The notes under the pieces were generated by a model, which did not search any database, had not been told where the DNA came from, and worked only from the letters and a program-made list of their open reading frames with translations. A stretch of DNA of 64,000 nucleotides from CAVVSD01 sp963750895. GTDB taxonomy: Bacteria; Actinomycetota; Thermoleophilia; Solirubrobacterales; Solirubrobacteraceae. Location: positions 62,001 through 126,000 of the forward strand of contig CAVVSD010000001.1 in NCBI GenBank assembly GCA_963750895.1. The letters run 5' to 3'. Each line of letters opens with the position of its first letter. Positions within the stretch are counted from its first letter, which is position 1. Positions 40,253 through 47,902 of this stretch are shown one piece after another. Position numbers and translations under genes: made by a program.

Positions 40253-40729
40253 CTACTCCGGCAGGCCGGGGAAGGGGTAGGGCACCGGCGGGCCGTCGCG
40301 GAGCGGCAGGACGCCGGTCGCGGTGCCCGGCGTGCTGTTCTCGCCCCGGGGGTTGTGGATGCCGATCTCGCAGACGACGAACCCGAGCCCGTCGCGCTCG
40401 TAGGCCTCGGTGACCGTGCCGCGCGCCTCGAGCACGTCGCCCACGTGGTCCATCTTGCGGAACGAGAAGCCGATCTTCGCGAGCCAGCCCTCCGGCTCGA
40501 GCCACTCGCGCATGAGCTGCACGAGGACGTGCTGCTTCCACGAGCCGTTCACGAGCAGGCCGGGGAGGCCGTCGTGCTCGCGCGCGAACGGGTCGTCGTA
40601 GTGGATGCGGTGCCAGTTCTCGATGGCCGCCGACCACCGGAAGAGGTGCATCGGCGTCATCGGCCCGCGCACGAGCGGCCCGATCTCGTCGCCGACGGCG
40701 ACGTCCTCGAAGCAGCGCGGACTATCCAT
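40253..40729 (-). CDS. MaoC-like dehydratase-fold protein
   Basis: 158 aa. Hot-dog fold features: CFEDVAVGDEIGPLVRGPMT, WHRIHYDDPFAREHDGLPGL (the His-Tyr/Asp pair of the hydratase 2 motif), VNGSWKQHVLVQLMREWL and GFSFRKMDHVGDVLEARGTV. The enzyme hydrates or dehydrates acyl-CoA. GGAGGA precedes its ATG. Two hairpins separate it from the upstream MaoC gene. In MaoC pairs one copy is often catalytic and the other structural; here this copy has the more complete catalytic motif. Confidence 0.85.
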   Translation of the reverse strand: MDSPRCFEDVAVGDEIGPLVRGPMTPMHLFRWSAAIENWHRIHYDDPFAREHDGLPGLLVNGSWKQHVLVQLMREWLEPEGWLAKIGFSFRKMDHVGDVLEARGTVTEAYERDGLGFVVCEIGIHNPRGENSTPGTATGVLPLRDGPPVPYPFPGLPE

Positions 40730-40743
40730 GGCTCCTCCGACCC

Positions 40744-40772
40744 GCGGTTGTGTCGCCCTGCGACACAACCGC
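40744..40772 (-). promoter_or_regulatory. strong hairpin 1 between the two MaoC genes
   Basis: GCGGTTGTGTCG, 5-nt loop, CGACACAACCGC: a perfect 12-bp stem 15 nt upstream of the second MaoC start and beside its ribosome site. There is no T-run, so it may be an attenuator, an mRNA-stability element or a factor-assisted terminator. Confidence 0.6.
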
Positions 40773-40774
40773 AC

Positions 40775-40793
40775 CCGAAGACGAAGTCTTCGG
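40775..40793 (-). promoter_or_regulatory. hairpin 2 between the two MaoC genes
   Basis: CCGAAGAC, GAA loop, GTCTTCGG: a perfect 8-bp stem starting 2 nt after hairpin 1 and ending 2 nt before the stop codon of the upstream MaoC gene. The two stems fill nearly the whole 66-nt gap. Confidence 0.6.
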
Positions 40794-40795
40794 CC

Positions 40796-41305
40796 TCATC
40801 GGATGATCACCGTCATCGTGGAGACGAGCAGCGTCTCGTCGTCCTGGTTGGTGTAGGTCGTCTCGACCTTGAGGAGGACCATGGGACCGCTGCGGCCCTC
40901 GCGCTCGGAGATGTCCGTGTAGCGCGACTGCGCGCTCACGACGTCGCCGAGCTTCGCGAGCCGGAAGAACTCGGCCTCGGTCCCGCCGTTGAGGATCCGC
41001 TTGAGCGGGACGTCGATCGGCGGGAGCCCGCCCAGGCCGGCGGCGAGGTCCGTGCCGTCCCAGCCCGGGTCGTCGTGGACGCGGTCGAGCGGGTCCGGCG
41101 TGCCGGGCGCGCGCCGGGTCGTGCTGTGCATGGGGTACAGCGGCGTCGCGACGACCTCGCCGTAGCGGCTCGCCGCGGCGGCCTCCTCGTCCCAGTGGAC
41201 GGGGTTGCCCTCCATGACGGCCTGCACGAACCGGCGCAGCTCGTCCGGCCCCAGCGGGTACGGGGCCGTGAGCTTCGGGCCGGGCACCCCGATGAGCGCC
41301 CGCAT
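40796..41305 (-). CDS. MaoC-like protein, FAS1-like dehydratase N-terminal type
   Basis: 169 aa. Resembles the FAS1-like dehydratase half of MaoC systems: PYPLGPDELRRFVQAVMEGN, WDEEAAAASRYGEVVATPLY, LNGGTEAEFFRLAKLGDVVS and YTNQDDETLLVSTMTVIIR. No clear D-x4-H hydratase motif is seen, so it may be the non-catalytic partner of the next MaoC protein. The gene begins 24 nt after the flavoprotein stop and belongs to the same operon. Confidence 0.82.
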   Translation of the reverse strand: MRALIGVPGPKLTAPYPLGPDELRRFVQAVMEGNPVHWDEEAAAASRYGEVVATPLYPMHSTTRRAPGTPDPLDRVHDDPGWDGTDLAAGLGGLPPIDVPLKRILNGGTEAEFFRLAKLGDVVSAQSRYTDISEREGRSGPMVLLKVETTYTNQDDETLLVSTMTVIIR

Positions 41306-41329
41306 GTCGTCGGTGATGTACGGATCATC

Positions 41330-42748
41330 TCAGACGGCGGCGACCTCGCGTGCCGCGGCCTTCGCGGCGTGCGCGCCGGCGATCCGGCCGAACGTCAGCC
41401 CGCGGAGGACCGAGGTCCCGACGGGGTAGTAGCGGTAGAAGACGCCGGTCATCTCGCCCGCGCCGTACAGGCCGGGGATCGGCGCGCCGGCGGGGGAGAC
41501 GACGCGGGCCTGGGCGTCGGTCCGCACGCCGCCGAACACGAAGCACACCGCCGTGGTGAGCGGGTAGCCGACGAACGGCCCGCGCTCGATCGGCTGCGCC
41601 CAGTTCGTCTTGGGCGGCGTGATCCCCGTGGTCGCCTTGCCGTCCATCGTCGTCGGATCGAACGGCTGCGGGCCGGCCGCGGCGTTGTACTCGGCGACGG
41701 TCGCCTCGAGCGCCGCGGGGTCCAGGCCGAGCTTCTCCGCGAGCCCGGCGAGCGTGTCGGCGGTCTCGGGCTCCTTGTCGGTCGTGTTCAGCAGCTCGTA
41801 GAACGGCACGGTGACCATCGACTGGTCGCCGATGAGGTAGGCCTCGTTCTCCTGGTTGCGCCAGATCTCGTACGAGAAGGCCTCGAACGTCCGGTCCAGC
41901 GGCGCCACGCCCTCGTCGAGGAAGCGCTTCGCCTGCCCGTTCACGAGGATCCCGTAGGGATACGAGAGGACGACCGCGTCGGGGTACGTCGTGCGGCGGT
42001 CGTACGGCTCGCCGTGCACCATGTCGAACTGCCCGGCCACGCCGCCGCCGACCGCGGTCGCCATGCGCAGGCCGTCGCCCGTGTTGTACGCCAGCCCGGG
42101 TGCGATGAGCGGCATGTCGTCGGCGTTCGGCCCGAGGTACTGGGCCATGAGCGCCTTGTTGTTCTGCCAGCCGCCGCAGGCGAGGATCACCGCGGGGGCG
42201 CTCAGGGTGCGCAGGTAGCCGTCGCGGCCGCGGGCGGTGATGCCGGTGATCGCGCCGCGCTCGTCGGTGACGAGGTCGACGGCCTCCGTCTCGTAGTGGA
42301 TCTCGACGCCGTCGACGCCCTCGAGCACGCCGGCGAGCGTCTCGACGATCGCCTTGCCGCCGCCGTTCGGGCTGGCCTCGCGGCCGCCGTACACGCCGGT
42401 GGCGAGGCCGAGCGGGTAGTGGATGAGCTCCACGCCGCGCTCCTCGACGAAGCGGATCGACGCGGGCGTCTCGCGCTCGAGCGTGCGGAGGTAGTCCAGG
42501 TCCGCGTCGCGGTGGGTGGCGGCGACGGTGTCGACGAACGTGGGGTCCAGGTTGTTGTCGTCGTCGATCCGGATGCGGGCGGTCGTGTACCGCGTCGCCC
42601 CGCCGCGCTCGTCCTTCGGGGCCCGCTCGAGGACCGCGATGCGCGCGCTGCGGCTCTCTTCCTTGGCCGTCTCGGCGTACGACAGCGCGGCGCAGAGCCC
42701 GGCGCCTCCCATGCCGACCACCACGACGTCGTAGGACGCGTCGCTCAT
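41330..42748 (-). CDS. FAD-dependent dehydrogenase (fumarate reductase/KstD/tricarballylate dehydrogenase family)
   Basis: 472 aa. FAD fold at the N-terminus (VVVVGMGGAGLCAALSYAET), GGATRYTTARIRIDDD, the middle YLRTLSAPAVILACGGWQNN and the C-terminal AGAPIPGLYGAGEMTGVFYR with YPVGTSVLRGLTFGRIAGAH. The family introduces double bonds next to carboxylates or ketones (tricarballylate dehydrogenase, 3-ketosteroid dehydrogenase, fumarate reductase). GAGGAGAGGG precedes the ATG. Together with the MaoC proteins it suggests dehydrogenation followed by hydration of an acid or CoA-ester. A TetR operator lies 33-48 nt upstream of its start. Confidence 0.88.
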   Translation of the reverse strand: MSDASYDVVVVGMGGAGLCAALSYAETAKEESRSARIAVLERAPKDERGGATRYTTARIRIDDDNNLDPTFVDTVAATHRDADLDYLRTLERETPASIRFVEERGVELIHYPLGLATGVYGGREASPNGGGKAIVETLAGVLEGVDGVEIHYETEAVDLVTDERGAITGITARGRDGYLRTLSAPAVILACGGWQNNKALMAQYLGPNADDMPLIAPGLAYNTGDGLRMATAVGGGVAGQFDMVHGEPYDRRTTYPDAVVLSYPYGILVNGQAKRFLDEGVAPLDRTFEAFSYEIWRNQENEAYLIGDQSMVTVPFYELLNTTDKEPETADTLAGLAEKLGLDPAALEATVAEYNAAAGPQPFDPTTMDGKATTGITPPKTNWAQPIERGPFVGYPLTTAVCFVFGGVRTDAQARVVSPAGAPIPGLYGAGEMTGVFYRYYPVGTSVLRGLTFGRIAGAHAAKAAAREVAAV

Positions 42749-42780
42749 GTCCCTCTCCTCGACTCGATGTCCGTTGGCAT

Positions 42781-42796
42781 TCAACCAGATGGTTGG
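42781..42796. promoter_or_regulatory. TetR operator, copy 2 (upstream of the flavin dehydrogenase operon)
   Basis: TCAACCAGATGGTTGG has arms TCAACCA and TGGTTGG, the same as copy 1 at 37187-37202 (TCAACCACCTGGTTGA) in 13 of 14 arm positions. It lies at the same distance from the start of its operon. It also encodes the last residues and stop codon of the upstream TetR gene. Confidence 0.75.
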
Positions 42797-43317
42797 CTTC
42801 CGAGCGCACGGAGCATGAAGCTCCCGTCGCCCGCCAGCTCGGGCGCGTCGATCGCCGCCCCGACGGCCAGCAGCAGCCCCGTGGACATGAAGACGCGGAT
42901 GTCGTCCTCGCCGTGGCCCGACACCTCGCGGACCCAGGAGCAGACGGCGGTGTAGCGCTCGCGCACGTGCGTGCGGATGTCCTCGTCGCCGCACGCCGCG
43001 TAGGCGTGCAGCTGGAACAGCAGTCGGCTGCGGTCCTCGATGAGCGCGATGTACGCATGGCCGAGGACGCCGAGCACCGGCTCCGCCGGATCACGGGCCG
43101 CGTAGGCCTCCTGGAACGTGCGCAGGACGTGGTCGAACGCATCGTCGACGGTCGCGGCGAACAGCGCGCGCTTGGTCGGGAACAGGCGGAAGAGGTAGGC
43201 GTGGGAGATCCCGGCGCGACGCGCGATCGCCTCCGTCGAGGCGCCGGCGAGCCCGGCCTGCGCGAACTCCTCCACCGCCGCGTCGACCAGCTGCGCGCGG
43301 CGCTCCTCGGCGGTCAT
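42781..43317 (-). CDS. TetR-family transcriptional regulator
   Basis: 178 aa from ATG 43317; a GTG four codons upstream is also possible. HTH region: RRAQLVDAAVEEFAQAGLAG, ASTEAIARRAGISHAYLFRL, FPTKRALFAATVDDAF. The C-terminal domain is short (LFQLHAYAACGDEDIRTHVR). The stop codon lies inside the palindrome in front of the flavin dehydrogenase gene, 32 nt from that gene's start. It likely represses the flavoprotein-MaoC-CoA transferase operon. The same palindrome occurs in front of the ALDH operon, which has its own TetR. Confidence 0.88.
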   Translation of the reverse strand: MTAEERRAQLVDAAVEEFAQAGLAGASTEAIARRAGISHAYLFRLFPTKRALFAATVDDAFDHVLRTFQEAYAARDPAEPVLGVLGHAYIALIEDRSRLLFQLHAYAACGDEDIRTHVRERYTAVCSWVREVSGHGEDDIRVFMSTGLLLAVGAAIDAPELAGDGSFMLRALGSQPSG

Positions 43318-43387
43318 GCGCGGGGACACCGGTCCAGTATGCATCGACGGATGGGAAAGCGGCCGACCGGGAAGGCTGCGCGTCGAG

Positions 43388-45316
43388 ATGCTGCGCGTGC
43401 CCCTGTCCCTGGCGGTGCTGCTGTCCGCCCTGCTCGCAACCACCACGGCCGCCGCGGCGGCCGAGACCTGGGAGCCTGCCGACAAGCAGGCCTTCGGCAC
43501 CGCCCACGACCTGCGCTCGAAGGTCTGGTTCACGCTCGGGAGCACCGGGATGGACGAGGCGTACTGGCCGCGCATCGACCGTCCTGCCGTGCGCTCGCTC
43601 GACCTGAAGGTCGGCGGCAAGCCCGAGTCGGCCATCGCGACGGGGCAGGTCACGCCGTCGGATCCGCGCAGCCTCACCCCGCGCCAGGTCGTCACCGCGC
43701 GCGACGGTGCGTGGCGGATCACGAAGACCTACGTCACCGATCCCGCGCGCGACGTCGTGCTGATCGACGTCGACGTGCGCTCCCTGAACGGGCGGCCGCT
43801 GCGCCTGTCGACCGATCTCCGCGCCGGGCTCGACAAGGACCGCCGGGCCGAGACGGCGCTGCTCGCCCGGCCGGCGCTCCGCGAGGTCGACGGCGTCCGC
43901 AGCACCCACGTCACGCTCGCTCTCGGGCTCGGGCGCACCCGGCAGGCGGCGCAGGACGCCGCCGCCGCCTCGCTCGCGCAGGGCTTCGCCGCCGTGTCCG
44001 CGAGCTACGCGAAGGGCTGGCACGACTACCTCGACTCGCTTCCGCCGCGGCCCGCCGCCGCCGCGCCCTACGCCGCGCTGTACGACACGTCGCTCATGGT
44101 GCTCGCCGCCAGCGAGGACAAGACGTACCGCGGCGCGTCGGTCGCGTCGCCGAGCATGCCGTGGGCGTGGGGGCAGAACACGATCGAGAAGCCCTCCGGC
44201 GTGTACCACCTCGTGTGGTCGCGCGATCTCTACCAGGTGGCCACGGCCCAGCTGGCCGCCGGCGACCGCGCCGCGGCGGAGCGCTCGCTGGACTTCCTCC
44301 TCTTCCGCCAGCAGAAGCCCGACGGCTCCTTCCCGCAGAACTCCGAGGCCGACGGCACGGAGCACTGGAAGGAGATCCAGATGGACCAGGTCGGGATGCC
44401 GATCATCCTCGCCTGGCAGCTCGGGCGCACGGACGCGCGCACGCTCGCGAAGGTCCGTCTCGCCGGCGAGTACCTCGTGAAGAACGGCCCGCTCACCGGT
44501 CAGGAGCGCTGGGAGAACCAGCGCGGCTGGTCGCCCGCGACGATCGCCGCGGAGATCGCGGGGCTCGTGACCGGCGCCGACCTCCTGCGACGGACGGGCG
44601 ACGCCACGACGGCCGCGCGCTGGGAGGCGACCGCGGACGCATGGCAGCGCAGCGTGCAGGCGTGGACGGCCACGACGAACGGCCCGCTCTCCACCGGCCC
44701 GTACTACCTGCGGGTGACGAAGGACCGCGCGCCGAACCGGGCGACGACGTACAACGTCGGCGACTCGGGCCCGTCCGCCGCCGACCAGCGCCGCGTCGTC
44801 GACCCGAGCTTCCTCGACCTCGTGCGCCTGGGCGTGAAGCCGGCGAGCGACCCCGTCATCGAGAACACCGTGCGCGTCGTCGACGACCAGCTGAAGGTCA
44901 CGTCGCGTCTCGGGACGTTCTGGCACCGCTTCTCCTACGACGGCTACGGCGAGACGTCGACCGGCGAGCCGTGGGAGATCGGCAAGCCCGACACCTACCA
45001 GACCTACGGCCGCGCGTGGCCGCTGCTCGCGGGCGAGCGCGGGGAGTACGAGCTGGCGTCGGGCCGGCCGGCGACGGAGCAGCTCGCCTCGATGGCCGCC
45101 GCCGCGGGCTCCGCGCTCATGCTGCCCGAGCAGGTCTGGGACGGGCGTCCGCCGTCGAGCGGCACGGCCGCGACCCCGGGCAAGGGGACCCTCAGCGCGA
45201 CGCCGCTCGCGTGGTCGCACGCGCAGTTCGTCCGCCTCGCGCTCTCGATCGACGCGGGCGCGCCGGTCGAGCGCCCGGCGATCGTGGCCTGCCGGTACGC
45301 CGTCGTCTGCCGGTAG
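43388..45316 (+). CDS. secreted glycoside hydrolase family 15 (glucoamylase/glucodextranase-like)
   Basis: 642 aa from ATG 43388. Signal peptide VPLSLAVLLSALLATTTAAA with a likely cut near AAA-ETW. The (alpha/alpha)6 catalytic domain begins near residue 215 (SLPPRPAAAAPYAALYDTSL) and has MPWAWGQNTIEKPSGVYHLV, FLLFRQQKPDGSFPQNSEAD, the general acid Glu in QERWENQRGWSPATIAAEIA and the general base Glu in GRAWPLLAGERGEYELASG. An N-terminal beta-sandwich domain precedes it, as in glucodextranase and bacterial glucoamylase. The role is release of glucose from alpha-glucans outside the cell. The ribosome site is weak. Confidence 0.88.
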   Translation: MLRVPLSLAVLLSALLATTTAAAAAETWEPADKQAFGTAHDLRSKVWFTLGSTGMDEAYWPRIDRPAVRSLDLKVGGKPESAIATGQVTPSDPRSLTPRQVVTARDGAWRITKTYVTDPARDVVLIDVDVRSLNGRPLRLSTDLRAGLDKDRRAETALLARPALREVDGVRSTHVTLALGLGRTRQAAQDAAAASLAQGFAAVSASYAKGWHDYLDSLPPRPAAAAPYAALYDTSLMVLAASEDKTYRGASVASPSMPWAWGQNTIEKPSGVYHLVWSRDLYQVATAQLAAGDRAAAERSLDFLLFRQQKPDGSFPQNSEADGTEHWKEIQMDQVGMPIILAWQLGRTDARTLAKVRLAGEYLVKNGPLTGQERWENQRGWSPATIAAEIAGLVTGADLLRRTGDATTAARWEATADAWQRSVQAWTATTNGPLSTGPYYLRVTKDRAPNRATTYNVGDSGPSAADQRRVVDPSFLDLVRLGVKPASDPVIENTVRVVDDQLKVTSRLGTFWHRFSYDGYGETSTGEPWEIGKPDTYQTYGRAWPLLAGERGEYELASGRPATEQLASMAAAAGSALMLPEQVWDGRPPSSGTAATPGKGTLSATPLAWSHAQFVRLALSIDAGAPVERPAIVACRYAVVCR

Positions 45317-45352
45317 TTGCCCTGGCCGAACGCCGCGCCGTAGTGTCGCGTC

Positions 45353-46759
45353 ATGGAGGCGAACGCGGCGCGGGCGACGGTCGAGCCGCTCTCGCGCTCC
45401 ACCGTCCTGGGCCTCGTCGCGATGGGCGTGGCGGTGTTGATCATCGCCAACGACTTCACCGCGCTCAGCGTCGCGCTGCCGGCGATCGAGCGGGACCTCG
45501 ATGCCGAGCTCAGCACGGTCCAGTGGGTCATCAACGCCTACGCGCTCACGTTCGGCGTGCTCATCGTGACGGGCGGCCGGCTCGCGGACACGTTCGGGCG
45601 GCGACGGGCGTTCGTCGCCGGGGCGGCGATCTTCGCGGGGTTCTCCGTGCTCGGCGGCGCCGCACAGGGCGTCGTGTGGCTCCTCGCCTGCCGTGCCCTC
45701 ATGGGCATCGGGGGTGCGCTCATGTGGCCCGCGATCCTCGGCATGACCTACGCCGTGACCCCGCGGTCCCGCGCCGGGCTCGCGGGCGGCATCATCCTCG
45801 GCGCTGCGGGGCTCGGCAACGCGATCGGGCCGCTGCTCGGCGGGGCGCTGACCGACGCGCTGTCCTGGCGCTGGATCTTCTTCGTGAACGTCCCCGTCGC
45901 GGTCGTGGGCGTCCTCGTGACGCTGTGGGCGATCCCGGCCGACGCGCCCGAGGCCGAGCACGAGCGGCTCGACGTGCGCGGCGTCGCGACGCTGTCGGCC
46001 GGTCTCGTGGCGCTGCTGGTCGCCCTGGACCAGTCCGATGCGTGGGGCTGGGGCGACCCGCGGGTCCTCGCCCTCGCCGTGATCTGCGTGGCGATGCTCG
46101 CGGCGTTCTGCCTCGTCGAGCGCCGCGCCGGAGACGCGGCGCTCGTCCCGCCCGCCGTCATGGGCAACGCACGCTTCGCATGGTGCTGCCTGGCCGTGCT
46201 CCTCATGTCCGCGGTCTTCTTCGCGGCGCTGCTCTACCTGCCGCAGTTCATGACGAAGGAGCTCGACTTCACCGCCGTGCAGGCGGGCGCCGGGCTGCTG
46301 CCGATGATGGCGACGTTCGCCGCGACGTCCTTCGCGGCAGGGCCGATCTACACGAAGGCCGGCCCGAAGGTGGTGGTGTCGGCAGGGGCCGGCTGCATCA
46401 CCGTGGGGATCCTGCTGCTGTCGCGGATCTCCAGCGGTGACGACTACGCGGCGCTCGTGCCCGGCATGGCCGTCCTCGGCGTCGGCGTCGGGCTCTTCTA
46501 CTCGTCCGTCACGACGGCGGCGGTCACGGCGCTCGACGAGTCGCGCGCCAGCCTGGCCGGCGGCATCGTCTACATGTGCCAGATCGGCGGCGGGTCGGTC
46601 GGTCTCGGGCTGAACACCGCGATCGTCACCGCGTCCGCCTCGCTCGTCGGCGGCATCCGCGACGCCTTCCTCCTCGACGCCGTGCTCGCCTTCTGCGCCC
46701 TGCTCGTCTCCCTGCTGTTCGTCGGTGGCCCGCTCCGGGCCCCGAGAACCCGTAGCTAG
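45353..46759 (+). CDS. MFS drug/multidrug exporter, DHA2 (EmrB/QacA) type
   Basis: 468 aa with about 14 membrane segments (LVAMGVAVLIIANDFTALSV, FAGFSVLGGAAQGVVWLLAC, AWCCLAVLLMSAVFFAALL). MFS motif A reads GGRLADTFGRRRAFVAG, and motif C reads GAAGLGNAIGPLLGGALTDA, typical for drug-H+ antiporters. WRWIFFVNVPVAVVGV is the DHA2 motif. No regulator lies next to it. The start is 36 nt after the GH15 gene and the next gene begins 9 nt later. Substrate unknown. Confidence 0.88.
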   Translation: MEANAARATVEPLSRSTVLGLVAMGVAVLIIANDFTALSVALPAIERDLDAELSTVQWVINAYALTFGVLIVTGGRLADTFGRRRAFVAGAAIFAGFSVLGGAAQGVVWLLACRALMGIGGALMWPAILGMTYAVTPRSRAGLAGGIILGAAGLGNAIGPLLGGALTDALSWRWIFFVNVPVAVVGVLVTLWAIPADAPEAEHERLDVRGVATLSAGLVALLVALDQSDAWGWGDPRVLALAVICVAMLAAFCLVERRAGDAALVPPAVMGNARFAWCCLAVLLMSAVFFAALLYLPQFMTKELDFTAVQAGAGLLPMMATFAATSFAAGPIYTKAGPKVVVSAGAGCITVGILLLSRISSGDDYAALVPGMAVLGVGVGLFYSSVTTAAVTALDESRASLAGGIVYMCQIGGGSVGLGLNTAIVTASASLVGGIRDAFLLDAVLAFCALLVSLLFVGGPLRAPRTRS

Positions 46760-46768
46760 GCTCACCCG

Positions 46769-47902
46769 ATGGACGAGCGCGCCCTCGCGGAGCGGCTGAT
46801 GTCGTACGACACCTCCACCCCGGACGGTGTGCGCAACGCAGCGTCCTTCGTCCAGGGGTGGCTCGGATCGCACGAGATCGAGCACCAGGTGCGCGACTTC
46901 GACGGCCTGCCCGTCATCCTCGCCACGGTCGGCCCGCCGGTCGGCCCGACCGTGGTCCTGCACGGCCACATCGACGTCGTCCCGGCGCACGACGAGCAGT
47001 TCACGCCGCGGATCGAGGGCGACCGGCTCATCGGCCGCGGCGCCTACGACATGAAGGGCGGCCTCGCGGCGATGATGTGCGCGCTCGTCGACGTCGCGCG
47101 CCAGCACGCGGTGCGCGTCGTCTTCATGTGCGTGCCCGACGAGGAGAGCGAGGACGTCGAGCACCGCTCGACCGACACGCTCGTCGCCGAGGGCCTCACG
47201 GGCGACTTCGCGATCACCGGCGAGCCGACCGACCTGCACATCGGCGTCCAGGCCAAGGGCGTCCTCGCGATCCGCCTCGCGGTGCACGGGACGGCCGCGC
47301 ACGGCTCGACGCCGTGGCTCGGCGACAACGCGATCCTGAAGGCCCACGACGTCTTCCGTCGAATCGAGACCCTGCCGTTCAGTCGTGAGAGCTCCGAGCT
47401 GTTCGACCGCCCCTCGATCTCCCTGAACGGGATCACCGGGGGCGACGCGTTCAACAAGGTCCCCGACCGCTGCGAGATCGACGTGGACATCCGCTATCTC
47501 CCCAACCAGGAGCCGGAGGCGATCCTCGGCCAGATCCGGGCGATCGGCGATCTCGACATCCTCAAGTGCTTCACCCGCGCCCCCGCGATCGTGCACCGGA
47601 CGAACCCGTACGTCCTCGCGCTGCGTGACGCGGTCGGCCGCTCGGTCGGCGGGGACGCCCTGTCCGTCGGCCGCGACGGCGCCTCCGACGCGGTCTCGTT
47701 CCTGGAGGCGGGTGTGCCGGCGGTCGAGTTCGGCCCGATCGGCGGCGGCCACCACGGGCCGGAGGAGTGGGTCTCGGTGGCGTCGCTGCACGCCTATCGG
47801 CAGGCGCTCGGCGCGTTCGTCGCCCGGCTGCCCCGCCATCTGAACGTCAACGGCGCGGACGTCCCAGCCGTTCGCGCGGCTTCTACACTGCCCGACCCGT
47901 GA
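46769..47902 (+). CDS. M20-family metallopeptidase (succinyl-diaminopimelate desuccinylase/acetylornithine deacetylase type)
   Basis: 377 aa. Zinc ligands: His/Asp in VVLHGHIDVVPAH, bridging Asp in GRGAYDMKGGLAAMMCALVD, catalytic Glu-Glu in VPDEESEDVEHRSTDTLVA, Asp/Glu in TGEPTDLHIG and the C-terminal His in IGGGHHGPEEWVSVA. The dimerisation domain sits between residues 165 and 270 (GTAAHGSTPWLGDNAILKAH). The DapE/ArgE class removes acyl groups from amino acids. The 3' end overlaps the LCP gene start by GTGA, so the pair is cotranscribed; a direct link to lysine biosynthesis is not shown. Confidence 0.88.
   Translation: MDERALAERLMSYDTSTPDGVRNAASFVQGWLGSHEIEHQVRDFDGLPVILATVGPPVGPTVVLHGHIDVVPAHDEQFTPRIEGDRLIGRGAYDMKGGLAAMMCALVDVARQHAVRVVFMCVPDEESEDVEHRSTDTLVAEGLTGDFAITGEPTDLHIGVQAKGVLAIRLAVHGTAAHGSTPWLGDNAILKAHDVFRRIETLPFSRESSELFDRPSISLNGITGGDAFNKVPDRCEIDVDIRYLPNQEPEAILGQIRAIGDLDILKCFTRAPAIVHRTNPYVLALRDAVGRSVGGDALSVGRDGASDAVSFLEAGVPAVEFGPIGGGHHGPEEWVSVASLHAYRQALGAFVARLPRHLNVNGADVPAVRAASTLPDP

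Noticed and set aside
37199..42955. Open frame of more than 1,900 codons on the plus strand
   Set aside because: It is antisense to the CoA-transferase, MaoC, flavoprotein and TetR genes. Long antisense frames arise from GC-rich third codon positions. Its translation is low-complexity Arg/Ala/Gly with no family resemblance.
43091..47839. Open frame of about 1,580 codons on the minus strand
   Set aside because: It is antisense to the GH15, MFS and M20 genes, which have clear domains and starts; the composition is that of a shadow frame.
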